Shown: positions 12,001 to 18,581 of the stretch, piece after piece
Layout: each line of letters opens with the position of its first letter
Numbering within the stretch: position 1 is the first letter of the stretch
DNA from: UBA4744 sp963717135
Lineage (GTDB): Bacteria; Actinomycetota; Acidimicrobiia; Spongiisociales; UBA4744
Assembly (NCBI GenBank): GCA_963717135.1
Contig: CAVQVN010000009.1
Location: forward strand, 1,240,001-1,304,000
Length of the DNA: 64,000 nt
Direction of reading: 5' to 3'
The notes under the pieces: model-generated
Seen by the model: only the letters and a program-made list of their open reading frames with translations
Told to the model about the DNA's origin: nothing
Databases searched by the model: none
Made by a program: the position numbers and the translations under genes

Positions 12001-13839
12001 TTCGAAGTTGAGTGCAATCTCTGAGGGGTCGGCACCGGGTTGCACGATGAAGTCGTATTCGAGTTGCCGATCATTGCCGTAGTAGCGGAGGTCGATGCCC
12101 GGGTAGACGTCCCGGTACTCGACGGCGGCGAAGGTCCGGACCTTTGGCTGCCACTTCTCCGGCTGGTTGCCGAGGAAGTAGTTCACGTAGCCGGGTTGCT
12201 GACTGTGCGGGATCACCTCCCCGACGCCGGCACCACCGACCAGGTCCATCCGGACCGCGAAACCGGAGTTGCCGTTACCGAGGGCCAGCACGGCGTCCCC
12301 GCCGGCGAGGAACACCTTGTAGCCCTTGCCCCGGGCGACGTAGTCGACCGCGGCGTCGGTCTGTCCCAGGTTCTGCTCGAACGTCATCGGCAAAGCGAGT
12401 TTGTCCGGGGACAGGGCAACGTCGATCCGCTCGCTCAGCGGCAGGGTCGTTGTCACCGGGACCCCGGCAAGGGTCGTGTCGGTCGTGCTGGTGGTGGACT
12501 CGTTCGGGGCGGTAGTGGTCGTGTCGGCCGGAGCCGCCGAGACGACCACCTTGACCGTCCCCTGCGATGTCTCCCCGAGCTGGTCGGCGATCACGTACGT
12601 AAACGTGTCTGCACCCAGGAATCCCTCGGCCGGTTGGTATGTGACGGTGCCGTCCTCGTTGGCATAAGCCGTCCCAGACTGCGGGATCCCGACCTCAATG
12701 ACCGCCGGCAGCTCGCCGTTTGGGTCGGTGTCGTTGGTCAACACCGGGATATTCACGGGGACGTCCCTGGAGGTCTTGACCATATCGTCTGCGGCCACCG
12801 GGGGCTGGTTGAGTTCAACTGTCACTGCAGCAGTTCGGGGTTCCTGATCCTCGAGGGAGGTCACTCCGACTTCGGCGACGAACTCGGTTTGCCCGCCCAG
12901 CTCAGCGTTGACGATCACCGAGTAGGTCACGGCGATTTCGTCGCCGGGCAGGAGCGTGAAGCCGGAAGCCACCTGAGGATGTGGCCCGACGCTTCCCGCC
13001 GGAGGAACCGAAGTGATCGTCACCTGGTCGATGCGGAACCCGGCGCCAGCAGGCAGATCAACACCATTGGTAGCGAACCGGATCTGGGTGGCATCGGAGA
13101 TGAAGCGGCTGATATCGATGGTTTGGGTCTGGTAAATCGGTTCGGTGAAACCGGACCCGAATCCGGCCAGCAGATCGACGGGAGCGAAGTCCCCTTCACC
13201 GGCTCGGGCCAGCTCGAGGGAGAAGGTGGCGCCTTCCGGCAGGTTGATTCGCTTGTACCGGTAGGTCAAGTAGGCCACCGGGAAACCAGACAGGTCGACG
13301 GTGCGGATCGCGGCGGTGGTAGGTGCCTCTACGGACAGCACCAACGAACCGGCTTCGTCGTCGGTCAATATTGTCGCTCCGGTGGGATCGGCCTGGGGGA
13401 TCCATGGTCCCGTCCACGGGTTGAGGCCGACGGAACCCTCCATAGTGCCGGATTCGAAGTCATCGGCCGCCACCGCGACAACCGAAGGGTTGAACGACAC
13501 TCGGGTGCTGCCCTCTACCAAATTGGTCCCGGCGGGGATCGGAGCCGAAACCTGGACACCCGTTTGCGCTGCAAGGCCTTCGTTCTGAACGAAAGCGGTG
13601 TAGGTGATGGTCCGGCCGCCGGTGGTGGGTCCCGCCGGGTCGGCCACAATCGTGACCCGTACCGGGCTGTCTCCACCGATCGCGAACGGCAGGGGAGGCA
13701 GACCCATCACTACCAGCAACAACACCAGAAAGGTGACCCCGAGGCGGGCGATCCGGCCCGGACCAGAATTCCCCATAGACGCGGTGAAGGTCCCGATCTT
13801 CCCGGGACCCCCATGATGGTCGCGCCGGGCTCCAATCAT
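1..13839 (-). CDS. Giant secreted multidomain surface protein (propeller and beta-helix repeats), C-terminus beyond left edge
   Basis: One minus-strand frame stays open from 13839 to base 1, about 4,613 codons, with no stop before the edge; I checked frame continuity on many lines. The ATG at 13839 overlaps the kinase stop as ATGA. A second ATG at 13776 sits directly before the signal-like stretch (VTFLVLLLVVMGLPPLPF) and is the alternative start. Order along the protein: a DUF11-like region; a cadherin-like domain near 12.6 kb; a Thr-rich linker; a DUF7948-type region (FEQNLGQTDAAVDYVARG); SBBP propeller repeats with YLGG and AYDTS (about 11.8-10.4 kb); a second propeller-like region; SdrD_B-like domains near 9.1 and 1.8 kb; and long right-handed beta-helix stretches with repeated GNVISGN / GNYIGTD motifs. 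CSLREL-type CTLRAAIQEANA segments occur near 7.1 and 5.8 kb, and a putative Ig domain near 2.9 kb. It is probably an adhesin or surface-layer protein. Ligand and anchor are unknown because the C-terminus is missing. Confidence 0.85.
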   Translation of the reverse strand, partial: MIGARRDHHGGPGKIGTFTASMGNSGPGRIARLGVTFLVLLLVVMGLPPLPFAIGGDSPVRVTIVADPAGPTTGGRTITYTAFVQNEGLAAQTGVQVSAPIPAGTNLVEGSTRVSFNPSVVAVAADDFESGTMEGSVGLNPWTGPWIPQADPTGATILTDDEAGSLVLSVEAPTTAAIRTVDLSGFPVAYLTYRYKRINLPEGATFSLELARAGEGDFAPVDLLAGFGSGFTEPIYQTQTIDISRFISDATQIRFATNGVDLPAGAGFRIDQVTITSVPPAGSVGPHPQVASGFTLLPGDEIAVTYSVIVNAELGGQTEFVAEVGVTSLEDQEPRTAAVTVELNQPPVAADDMVKTSRDVPVNIPVLTNDTDPNGELPAVIEVGIPQSGTAYANEDGTVTYQPAEGFLGADTFTYVIADQLGETSQGTVKVVVSAAPADTTTTAPNESTTSTTDTTLAGVPVTTTLPLSERIDVALSPDKLALPMTFEQNLGQTDAAVDYVARGKGYKVFLAGGDAVLALGNGNSGFAVRMDLVGGAGVGEVIPHSQQPGYVNYFLGNQPEKWQPKVRTFAAVEYRDVYPGIDLRYYGNDRQLEYDFIVQPGADPSEIALNFEGATSTAITEAGNLEIGLNPGRAVTFSAPVTYQENDGQRVPVESSYFLENNVVSFSIGDYDHKLPLIIDPTLEYGTYLGGADGADAGTSLRLDGAGNVYVTGYTASTNFPASVGAYDTSANSANDVYVAKFNPAGTTLLWATYLGGSGLDNGKGIAIDGTGAVYVGVYTASSNFPTTGGAYDTSLGGLYDGAVAKLSADGATLVYSTYLGGSADNDYLEAIAVDGSGQAVVAGSTDSSNYPTVAGSYDTSFGGTFDAFVTKVNTTGTGLVWSTFVGGAGSDGAQDIVLDGSGVVYLAGNASTGTPTTAGAYDTSQNGGQDGWVAKISANGASLLYSTFLGGASPGGLSERASALAVADASTLYVVGYTDSDTFPTTPGAYDTTRSNGDDTFVTKLDLTQTGSAQLAYSTYLGGVGYDRAEAVAVDGSGRAHFVLFTQSSGLATGDGHDTTLGGSSDGLLAILSADGSTMEYASYVGGASYDSATSVALTGSGAAWVTGYTQSGDFPVTAGAYDTSLGGTDDAYLVRFSAADPPAHSDPMAVWRRSGQNTPFYRTWDGASFGPILPSASVGEYRIMQGAESPSRDEAIVVGVNTGNQVTAERWNGSAWSAHAANPLSTVTDSFWWGFDVAYESLSGDAIMVYNNGTTGTAGLSYKVWNGTAWTGPFTIATPLAGEPKQLRLAAHPYADEMVLVVSNATSQDYALVWNGSSWGNAVTLSAVGTGNDRTDVYVAYEQQSGTALAVYGKGSSSVSYRTWNGSAWSGETSVLAPGGVTGVARWTTLASDPLSDQIVMGVLTYGSEIWMMAWSGTSWISPVVATTSAASTTAPVVAVTFEGTSGQALVAYSQLGQSAVRYRTWSSGGGWSGQLSGPSSGGNPNSVMLYPEPGTDGVMLAAQDGNSDLSYVYWNGGSWGSPSIQTSAAEVKNQPFLFLWPGTVGSPPATYTISGTVFEDIAGDVLNDGTIGNVDNPGVQDTNVSLYRDTDGDGIAEVTDTYLTTVPTDSNGDYSFPGLSNGKYFVVVDSKTVRSTAPAISSNDVWPEQTYGPAVSECADGSGGTVNDPTAGPCYGGRRAGVSDNLTTWYTGAEHLAKISIASADKANIDFGFSFNVVTTTAGGDARDDDPAVNLRSVQGSLRQFITNANTITGANIMRFAPAEPANATDGSNDWWRIPVTDLLPAVTDDGTTVDGRAFDLVDGSTLLDTNAAQIGAGIAVGTAGTYTTPTLDPELEIWNNRSTAVVATGLVFEADDSVLRHVSIWGFGDSASSFDANVKFGTNYGVDPDFIGSLAEFNVIGTGPASFTDPGAADRSGQKNLTMRETDDAIVRDNVIGFAGGVGVDFNSGSNSGTVLRNEIRRNGLLNPSGNPVGVWISGNVTGNLIADNASGVFSGPTLWITYEDNTITANGWGGTRPHGIEVIGAPTTIRRNVIADNAGSGVVVDSTDTDVYITRNSIYGNGTVLGSIGIDLLASGDDDLSSPFVTLNDSGDGDTGGNNLLNYPVIDTARIEGTDLIVTGWSRPGTTIELYLAAPDPSGFGEGQTWLISKVEGSADDTDATTGTYGPGAINGIAQGTDTTNRFSFTLPLASLAATVSASDQLTAMAISGTDSSEFGGIVTVEGPLIVNSTGDASDANAGDGLCETSTPGQCTLRAAIQEANAFPGTDIINFNIPTSDGGYTASPTAFTIRPNSLLPEIDTPMVLDASTQPQYATAGRPVIEVDGTNVSAGEENGFWITGGGTTIRGFVLNNFGDDAIDIEFLGGNTIVGNYVGTNVTGTAAEANEWGINIKTTGNIVGGTDPADSNVVSGNNIDGIYLYKTAGTGNTIQGNYVGTDPGGALDVGNGGHGFYVHENAHDNLIGGDAVGEGNVIAYNGGDGIWVADDAGVDNALLGNSIYANTGLGIDLHFNGVNPNDGGDGDTGANDRLNYPVITSATEAGGTVTVDFNLDVPNGNYRVEFFANTVTDGSGYGEGETFVSSVNVSVAGGVPTPGSHTFVGSTGDIITATATEGTAAPFGSTSEFSAAVTVVSGAFVVNSTGNASDNNPGNGVCYTGANNSQSQPACTLRAAIQEANALAGDDVINFNMPATETGHSGGVWTITPGSALPTISTTITIDGTTQPGWTSTPVVELRGTSAGATADGFTVTGDSVEIRSLAVNGFGDDAFNVDAGASGTVIAGNHIGTDPSGLLDRGNGGSGIDLGTGSGPTLVGGTAVADRNIISGNGNDGIIIFESDGNTVIGNYIGTDITGNAPLANAADGIALGITSSNNIIGQPGWGNVLSGNANDGLELDNDLTGNVVQSNIIGLGADGTTQVPNGRHGLVIYDGVNNTQIGGTGAGEGNVISGNTESGVAIDGNGNLATTNNTFEGNYIGTDLTGTLARGNLAYGIHLFAGANGNTIGGNIASARNFISGNVGSGIQIDGANSSGNTISGNYVGLDVAGTGAQENTGGGVVLNAAVSTTVGGTTIGERNVITGNGAAALSIINGANLNVVEGNYIGLDKDGAAGVGNRGSGVTITDSSNNTIGGTVAGAGNVISSNDDEGISISGAASTGNVVWGNLVGLDPTGMAARANLGGGVVIWGAATGNTIGGIAPSAGNTISGNLGSGIRLSGAGTTGNSVQGNIIGLNTAGSGAVANTAYGVSIQGGASSNTIGGTTAAHRNLLSGNGTSGIEMTGAGTDANTVEGNYVGLNAAGDAAIPNGAGIRISTGPQSNVIGGTAVGAGNVISGNTGDGVYMWNPGTELNDVQGNLIGTDPTGTGSIANLRGIHLGFGAVNNTIGGATAAHRNVISGNTTTGVIIESSGAADNAVIGNYIGVDSTGTGNLGNGGDGIYLQGGTSGNAIGGSAGTMANVIAFNGADGIRVGVDTSDNNPILRNSIHSNAGLGIDLDPDGVTPNDGLDADTGPNDGLNFPVINSATETGGLVTLTGTFDVPAGWYRFEFFTNTVADPSGNGEGETFVGSTPLTHTGSGDEPWGAAFPGSVGDIITATLTECTDASCTDFDSTSEFSAAHTVTPGNQPPVFDQDLLNRTDAEASWISLSAGATDPDVGDTLTYSATGLPLGLSINTGTGLITGLVNYRAAFSSPYSVEISVTDGVNSPVTDTFTWTITNVPTTDPYVVANTGGASGGDDLLTEVDPLDFDPVTNEVDIGTGTGTINLHGLAIEPISGVLYAADADRLGVLNVDSGVFTPLGGTFGSGDGDQGTVTYDDVHGLTFQPLTGRLFAVHHQPSDHDVLFVVDTATGLGVPNMFFGSRDYVELRSGALLEVTDVALDPNSWQLYGVFTDGAGDFELRRINRWNGATNPVGTLTPEIRGLSFDSTGQMWGTDGGALYEISKTTAAATNPRTLDNGADYQAVALAIPPFFPPSVEGTIFEDISGNAIPAGEFVGDFLNPGFAGATVRMYRDNGSVPGEPDAGDTLYASKTTGPGGHYFFSSVPAGVYWLTVDSSTLVPTAGGTGWAEQTYGPVEAVAYDGSYSFAATAGPLYGGMRPTVSDNAALLPSSEHVVRVALSVGEEIEQTDLGFSFNVVTNLEGGDLTVAQGAFRQFISNANTVTGPNAMRFVPAVPTNATQVADQWWSLAVSAAFSPIATADTTVDGTAYDAADGMTALDTNPSGPELELSGAAIGGYGLEISGDDAEVRDLVINRFATGVGVLGGNGSVIAGNYIGPDATGAVGEVGNSTEGIYVYGATNTVIGGTNAADRNVISGNRLRGVMVDDWSDGAPVISSGTQVIGNYIGTNAAGSAALPYNSTPAYQQIGVYLLNSPDGVIGSVAAGNVISGNSWYGMYAWGPDATGNLVQGNIIGLDAAATNPVPNATDTSSPRGGILLSNTTGFLVGGTGAGQGNTVAGNAEFGVIVNGASAAGNAILGNQIFDNDDLGIDLGGDGVTPNDGNDGDTGPNGLLNFPVITSAVETAGTIDVDFGLDVPDGNYRVEFFANTAADPSGNGEGETFVSSVDVSVTGGVPTPGSHTFAGSVGDIITATATEGTITPFGSTSEFSPAYTCT

Positions 13840-15356
13840 GCTTCCGCCAGACTGTGCAGCTCGTCGGCAGCCATCACACTCACTCGACTATTGGAGGGTT
13901 GCTCGGCTTGGCGGCGGGGCGAAACGGCCACCTGGGTTTCGGCCGGCGCTCCGGTGGCGAGCGGCAGAACGATCACGAAAGCCGTCTCGTCCTCCTCCCG
14001 CTCGTAGTAGACGTTGCCGCCCATGCCCTCGATCAGGGACCGGACGATCGAGAGGCCCAACCCGACGCTTTCCTTGACGGCGGTCTGCTGGCCCTGGTGG
14101 ATGAAGCGCTCGAACAAACGGGCTTCCAGCTCGACGGGTATGCCGGGACCGTCGTCGACGACCGCGCACACGAAGGCGGCGTTCTCCAGGACGCCGTGGA
14201 TCCGGATGTTGGGTCCCCCGTACTTTCGGGCGTTGGACAGCAGGTTGCGGAGCACCTGGCGGAACCGGAGCCGGTCGGCTCGCACCATGCCGGGTTCGCA
14301 CTCGACCTCGATCGACATTCCGGCCTTGCGCATCGGTTCGACCACTTCGGTTATCTCGTCGAGGACCTGGACGTCCTCGAAGGTGTAGTGCAGGGCGCCG
14401 GCATCGAGACGAGCGGTGGTGAGCAGATCTTCGACCATTCGTCCCAGATCGGCCGATTCGCTGACGATCAAACCGATCAGCTCGGAGGCCATCTCCGATT
14501 CTTTGATCTCGGGTTCCTCCTCGAGCAGCATGGCCAAACCGTGGATGCCGGTCAGCGGAGTGCGCAACTCGTGGGAAGCGTTGGCGATGAATTCCTCGCG
14601 AGCGTGCCCGATTTCCCGCTCCGCCTGAAGGCGGGTTTCCAGCTCGGACTGCCGCTGCTGGCGGCGCATCAATTCGCGATAGATGAGAATGACGGCCCCG
14701 GGGATGAGGAACGCCACCAGGAACCTGGTCATCGTGCTCATCCTTCCCAGGAACTCGTCGGACGATGTGATCTCGGCGCGGAGATCGTTCCGCAGACCGA
14801 CCAAGACCTCGGCCACCGACCGGAAGGCCGAATCAAACTGTGTGTTGGCCAACTCCTGGGCGGCTCGCGAGTCGTTGCTCTCGAGCAGTGTGATGATCTC
14901 CTGGGCGGTCCTCTGAAAGGCCCCCAACCTGCCACCAAGCACATCGAGGGTTGCCGGCATGTCCTCGGCCAAACCTGAGGTCTCGGTGGTCGGGTCTCCA
15001 AAGAAGCCGTTGCGCATCTCCTGGAGGGCTTCTTCGGTCTCAGTAATCGAAAAAGCAATAGCGTCCGTCGAGTTGGTCCCGACCTCACGATCGACGGCCG
15101 CCAGGTAGACGGCCAGACCGAGCTGGGCGCGTACCACCGTCGAAGTCCGCAGGATCTCGTCGGCTTTGTGAAGCGAGGTAGCGTTGGTGGTGATTCGGCG
15201 ACTGCCGTAGGCAACCGAGAAGACGACCCCCAGCAGGACGAGCAAAGCCAGGGCGGACAGGATCGAGACGAGGAGGACGCGATCCCAGCGCGAACTACCG
15301 CGCTCTTGCTGGTCGCGGCCTCCCAGATTCGTGACGAAACGCGTGAATCGACTCAC
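13836..15356 (-). CDS. Membrane sensor histidine kinase
   Basis: This 506-residue protein has transmembrane segments at about residues 27-50 and 211-227 enclosing a helical extracytoplasmic sensor of about 160 residues. A HisKA domain follows with phospho-acceptor His262 (EFIANASHELRTPLTG), then an HATPase domain with the G1 and G2 boxes VVDDGPGIPVE and GLGLSIVRSLIEGMGG. It should autophosphorylate on an external or envelope signal and pass the phosphate to a response regulator, but no regulator gene is visible here. The start is GTG with a G-rich AAAGGGGGG ribosome site directly before it. Its stop overlaps the start of the giant surface protein gene (ATGA), which suggests translational coupling and control linked to envelope building. 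The C-terminal tail after about residue 470 looks unstructured. Confidence 0.9.
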   Translation of the reverse strand: MSRFTRFVTNLGGRDQQERGSSRWDRVLLVSILSALALLVLLGVVFSVAYGSRRITTNATSLHKADEILRTSTVVRAQLGLAVYLAAVDREVGTNSTDAIAFSITETEEALQEMRNGFFGDPTTETSGLAEDMPATLDVLGGRLGAFQRTAQEIITLLESNDSRAAQELANTQFDSAFRSVAEVLVGLRNDLRAEITSSDEFLGRMSTMTRFLVAFLIPGAVILIYRELMRRQQRQSELETRLQAEREIGHAREEFIANASHELRTPLTGIHGLAMLLEEEPEIKESEMASELIGLIVSESADLGRMVEDLLTTARLDAGALHYTFEDVQVLDEITEVVEPMRKAGMSIEVECEPGMVRADRLRFRQVLRNLLSNARKYGGPNIRIHGVLENAAFVCAVVDDGPGIPVELEARLFERFIHQGQQTAVKESVGLGLSIVRSLIEGMGGNVYYEREEDETAFVIVLPLATGAPAETQVAVSPRRQAEQPSNSRVSVMAADELHSLAEA

Positions 15357-15413
15357 CCCCCCTTTATCGACAGCGCGTCACCGGATATTTACCTCTTATT
15401 GCAAGCAAGACGC

Positions 15414-15448
15414 AGCTGTCGGCTATCAGCCATCGGCTCACTGCCGTC
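15414..15448. repeat. Array with 7-base period between esterase and kinase genes
   Basis: Five consecutive 7-base units (AGCTGTC, GGCTATC, AGCCATC, GGCTCAC, TGCCGTC) match the pattern CAGYNNY when rotated. The array lies in the 138-base gap after the esterase stop and upstream of the kinase. No gene is visible in the gap. Confidence 0.6.
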
Positions 15449-15494
15449 CGCAAATAGCCGGTCGGCTATTCCCAGTGGCGCAACGGGGAGAACC

Positions 15495-16250
15495 TCACGC
15501 CCGGCGCAGATGCTCCAACACTGCTTCGTGGATGGTGTTCCGCTCGTCGTAGAGGAGGCTGTTGTGGCGGGAGCGTTCCAACCACACCAGCTCTTTTCGA
15601 AACGATGAAGTCCGGTCCCGGATGATCTCAGCGCTTACCGGCCGAACCGACTCGTCGGCCTTCGACTGGATTACCAGCAACGGGCAGGTCACTTCGGCCA
15701 GACGGCGCTTGGTTTCGCGGATTAGGTCCAGCAGTTGGACCGCGGCCCTCATGGAGAAGCCTTCGTATTGAATCCAGTATCGAGCCGCCTCGCCCTCTGG
15801 TTCCGGCTCGTCGCCCTCCCACATTCGGAAACGCTGGACATACTGCAGCCCGCGGGCCAGCGGCCGGCGCCGATCGTGAAGCTTGATGGGAGTGTTCAAT
15901 ACAGCCAACGAAGCCGCACGGAGTTGGGCAGCCAGGTCCAGAGACAGCAACCCGCCCATCGAAAACCCGAACAGATGCACTCGATCGCAGGTCTCCGACA
16001 GTGTTTCGAAGCCACGGCGGGCGCTGTCGAGCCAGTCGCGGCGGCCCGTGGTCTCCATGTGTTCGAGATCGGTTCCATGGCCATCCACCAACGGTCCGAG
16101 TACGGTGAAGCCGCCGCCGTTGAGGTGCTCGGCCAGCATACGAAGATGGGCGGGAGTTCCCCCGAACCCGTGCACCACCAGAACGCCTTCACCGTTGGAC
16201 CCTTGCAGATGGAAAGGGGCTGCCCCGGGGTGGAAGTAGGTCACGGCCAT
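15495..16250 (-). CDS. Alpha/beta hydrolase, carboxylesterase / monoacylglycerol lipase type
   Basis: The 251-residue protein is close to the usual length of Est30-like carboxylesterases. It shows the oxyanion-hole HGFGG, the nucleophile elbow GFSMGG with Ser97, an acid residue in QSKADESVRP and the catalytic His in RSRHNSLL, so the triad is complete. It has no signal peptide and should be a cytoplasmic esterase or lipase acting on short acyl esters or monoglycerides; the substrate cannot be read from sequence. I chose the ATG at 16250 because the family homology begins there (MAVTYFHPG). The frame is open upstream to 16409 and a start at 16319 is possible. The gene is divergent from the sulfurtransferase gene. 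Confidence 0.82.
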   Translation of the reverse strand: MAVTYFHPGAAPFHLQGSNGEGVLVVHGFGGTPAHLRMLAEHLNGGGFTVLGPLVDGHGTDLEHMETTGRRDWLDSARRGFETLSETCDRVHLFGFSMGGLLSLDLAAQLRAASLAVLNTPIKLHDRRRPLARGLQYVQRFRMWEGDEPEPEGEAARYWIQYEGFSMRAAVQLLDLIRETKRRLAEVTCPLLVIQSKADESVRPVSAEIIRDRTSSFRKELVWLERSRHNSLLYDERNTIHEAVLEHLRRA

Positions 16251-16434
16251 CGACTCTACCGGGGGGGCCGAAGCGAGAGAAGACAGAAGACCAGGAACCC
16301 CCGTCACCAAAGGCCACATGGCTATCCACTGATTATCCCTATGGATGTCCCCGTGCCACGTGAAACTCCAGATTCTGGCACTAATGCACATGCGAATATG
16401 CGTACCCACCTAGGGACTCTGACATACTGGCTCT

Positions 16435-17274
16435 ATGCCAAAACCTCTGATCAGTGTTGAAGAACTGGCCGGACGGCTCGAGGACGATGATCTGCGGGTC
16501 GTTGACACTCGCTGGTATCTCGCCGACCCCGCGGAGGGTAGGGCGGAGTACCGGCGCCACCACATCCCGGGAGCGATCTTCCTGGATCTGGATGGTGATC
16601 TCTGTGCCCCGCAGGGACCGGGCCGTCACCCACTCCCCGATGCGGGTGTCTTCTCGGAGTTACTGGGCTCGGTCGGGATCGGTAACCGGCACCGGGTGGT
16701 CGTCTACGACGATTCGGCGGGATCGGTAGCCGCCCGTTTGTGGTGGATGCTTCGCCACCTCGGTCACGACCGGGTGCAAGTTCTGGACGGCGGTTACACC
16801 GCCTGGTGGAGGGCCGGCCTGCCGATCACCGCGGCAGTTCCCTCCCGGCCGGCCGAGACCTTCGTTGCCCATGAGCGCACCGACGACATGGTCACCGGCC
16901 GCGAACTCTCCGCCCGGCTGGGGTCGGTGGTGCTGCTCGATGCCCGGGCGTACGAGCGCTACGCGGGACACGAAGACCCGATCGACCCGGTGGCCGGTCA
17001 CATCCCGTCGGCCGTCTCCGCTCCTTATGCCGAAAACGCTGGCCCGGATGGGCGTTTTCTCACGGCGCGGAAGCTCCGGAGAAGATTGTCGGCGCTTGGC
17101 GTGGGAGACAAACAACCCGTGGTCACCTATTGCGGTAGTGGCGTCACCGCCTGCAGCAACGTTCTGGCCGCGGTGGTGGCCGGGCTGCCCGCTCCGCTGC
17201 TCTACCCCGGATCATGGAGTGACTGGTGCACAACGCCGGGATTGCCCATCGCCACCGGCCCCGAACCCGGCTGA
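16435..17274 (+). CDS. sseA: 3-mercaptopyruvate / thiosulfate sulfurtransferase (two-domain rhodanese)
   Basis: This 279-residue tandem rhodanese has an N-terminal non-catalytic domain (LISVEELAGRL, HHIPGAIFLDLDGDL) and a C-terminal catalytic domain with the loop YCGSGVTAC, Cys233 being the persulfide-carrying residue. The CGSGVTA loop is typical of the mercaptopyruvate/thiosulfate sulfurtransferase group. It moves sulfane sulfur to cyanide or thiols in the cytoplasm and contributes to cysteine breakdown and sulfur detoxification. The length matches the family. It starts at ATG 16435 in a roughly 180-base divergent promoter region shared with the esterase. Which donor is preferred cannot be decided here, so the symbol is by family resemblance. 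Confidence 0.88.
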   Translation: MPKPLISVEELAGRLEDDDLRVVDTRWYLADPAEGRAEYRRHHIPGAIFLDLDGDLCAPQGPGRHPLPDAGVFSELLGSVGIGNRHRVVVYDDSAGSVAARLWWMLRHLGHDRVQVLDGGYTAWWRAGLPITAAVPSRPAETFVAHERTDDMVTGRELSARLGSVVLLDARAYERYAGHEDPIDPVAGHIPSAVSAPYAENAGPDGRFLTARKLRRRLSALGVGDKQPVVTYCGSGVTACSNVLAAVVAGLPAPLLYPGSWSDWCTTPGLPIATGPEPG

Positions 17275-17307
17275 GACTTCCCCCTGCAAGGGGAAGGGGG
17301 AAAGTGC

Positions 17308-17365
17308 CGATAGTCCCCCTGCAAGGGGGAAAGTACCGCAGCGGCGGAGCCGCTGGGGTAGGGGG
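17308..17365 (+). repeat. Dispersed 58-base repeat, solo copy
   Basis: The unit runs from CGATAGTCCCCC to GGGGTAGGGGG, with GGGGGAAAGTACCGC and a GCGGCGGAGCCGC hairpin in between. The same unit occurs at 37924-37976 and, inverted, at 38442-38501, where the two copies bracket a DUF559 nuclease gene. Here a partial first half precedes it (17278-17306). The copy sits downstream of the sulfurtransferase gene. Confidence 0.75.
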
Positions 17366-17399
17366 TCCGGCGGCGGAGCGGAAAGGGCGGACCTATATC

Positions 17400-17427
17400 T
17401 GACAACTGATAACTGATGACTGATGGC
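17400..17427. repeat. Array with 7-base period overlapping a start codon
   Basis: Four units (TGACAAC, TGATAAC, TGATGAC, TGATGGC) read as CAGYYAT-type units on the other strand. The only in-frame ATG for the downstream 345-codon gene (17423) lies inside the last unit, so the repeat appears to supply or have replaced the start of that gene. Confidence 0.6.
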
Positions 17428-18460
17428 TTTCTCCCACCGCTACCCTCCCTCTATCCATCAAGGAAGCCCGATCGCCGACCAACTCACTCTTGCCGAAGCC
17501 GTCGAAGAGGCCGATCCGGCCAAGCTTCTCAAGCTGGTCGACGGCTTATGCAAAGGTCGCGAGTGGGACGCCCTGGTCGACCTCAAGGCTCGCTGCCGGC
17601 ATGCGGTCGACCGCGGCAAACAGCTGTGGGCCATTGCCGATCACATCGAATACCGGCTGGCGCTCGAGGCGCCCGGCGAGTGGGCCGGGCCGATGGTCTT
17701 CGAAGGTGCCGGCCGATTCACGCTCGGTCCCCTACCCGAAGTGGCGGCATCACGCCACACCTGGGACGAGTTGTCCCCCTACCTTCCGGATGGGCCCGCC
17801 CGCACGGTGACGGCCTACGAACGGGTCGTGCGGGGAGAAGACCTCACGGAAGCGCACGGGATTGATCCCCTGATGATCGAACTGCCCCTGAAACTGATGG
17901 ATTGGGAGCCCGTCTACCTTCTGGCCACATATCACGCCGACAAGACCGACTTCCCCGCACCGTACCTTCCCCGGATGCGCCAGGTGGAGCTGCCCCAGCT
18001 CTCTCCCCTGCCCGCCGATGAGTCCGATTCCATCGAGGCCCTGCTAAGCCTGACCCGACCCTGGACCGAAGAATCTAACGGCAGGGCCGAAGCCATCGTT
18101 GTCCATGGGGACAGTCTGGGGTCGATCCGTGCCCTCGGCCCGTCCCACGCCCGGTTGGCACCCATCACCCCCGGTTTGGCCTTCACGTTGATGGCCTGGA
18201 CCGCTTCTAGCGGAGGAGCCCACGGCCGGCGCCCGGGAGCCGCGGCCGGTAGGTACGGCGCCTGGTGGACCGCCGCCGCGTTGACCGACCTGCTGGATGA
18301 GTGGCCTGTCGAACCGGATCACCTGGGTGCAGCCGTCCACGAATTGAACTGGTATGTCTGGTCGGATCTCATACCGCCGACCGGATGGACGTTCCACCTG
18401 ACGGTCGAGGACCCGGTCCACGGTCTGGCCTGGGCGGTCACCGCGGTGGATGCGAAATGA
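17423..18460 (+). CDS. Conserved-looking hypothetical protein, 345 residues
   Basis: I do not recognise this family. The protein is cytoplasmic in character (no signal peptide or membrane segment), rich in Trp, Pro and acidic residues, with an N-terminal helical part (QLTLAEAVEEADPAKLLKLV) and a C-terminal Gly/Ala-rich stretch (GAAAGRYGAWWTAAALTDLL) before a Trp-rich end. Codon use and base composition match its neighbours, and the long uninterrupted frame supports a real gene. The start is uncertain: the only ATG lies in a 7-base repeat, an in-frame stop lies 4 bases upstream of it, and no clear ribosome site precedes it. It is convergent with the RHH gene. Confidence 0.7.
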   Translation: MAFSHRYPPSIHQGSPIADQLTLAEAVEEADPAKLLKLVDGLCKGREWDALVDLKARCRHAVDRGKQLWAIADHIEYRLALEAPGEWAGPMVFEGAGRFTLGPLPEVAASRHTWDELSPYLPDGPARTVTAYERVVRGEDLTEAHGIDPLMIELPLKLMDWEPVYLLATYHADKTDFPAPYLPRMRQVELPQLSPLPADESDSIEALLSLTRPWTEESNGRAEAIVVHGDSLGSIRALGPSHARLAPITPGLAFTLMAWTASSGGAHGRRPGAAAGRYGAWWTAAALTDLLDEWPVEPDHLGAAVHELNWYVWSDLIPPTGWTFHLTVEDPVHGLAWAVTAVDAK

Positions 18461-18526
18461 GCCTCCAGTAGCCAGTAGCTCGGTTTCTTCTAACTATCCA
18501 TACACTATCCATAGCGCCAGATGACC

Positions 18527-18567
18527 GGGAACCGGAAACTGGCAACTGTAACTGGAAACTGGCAACT
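18527..18567. repeat. Array with 7-base period between convergent genes
   Basis: Units are GGGAACC, GGAAACT, GGCAACT, a 6-base GTAACT, GGAAACT and GGCAACT. They are the reverse complement of the AGTTTCC/AGTTGCC units seen elsewhere. The array lies in the gap between the convergent hypothetical and RHH genes. Nothing else is evident in that gap. Confidence 0.7.
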
Positions 18568-18581
18568 GCGAGCGCAGCGAG

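Noticed and set aside
12040..14007. A 655-codon plus-strand frame
   Set aside because: It is antisense to the giant surface-protein and kinase genes. The composition is that of a shadow and no domain is readable.
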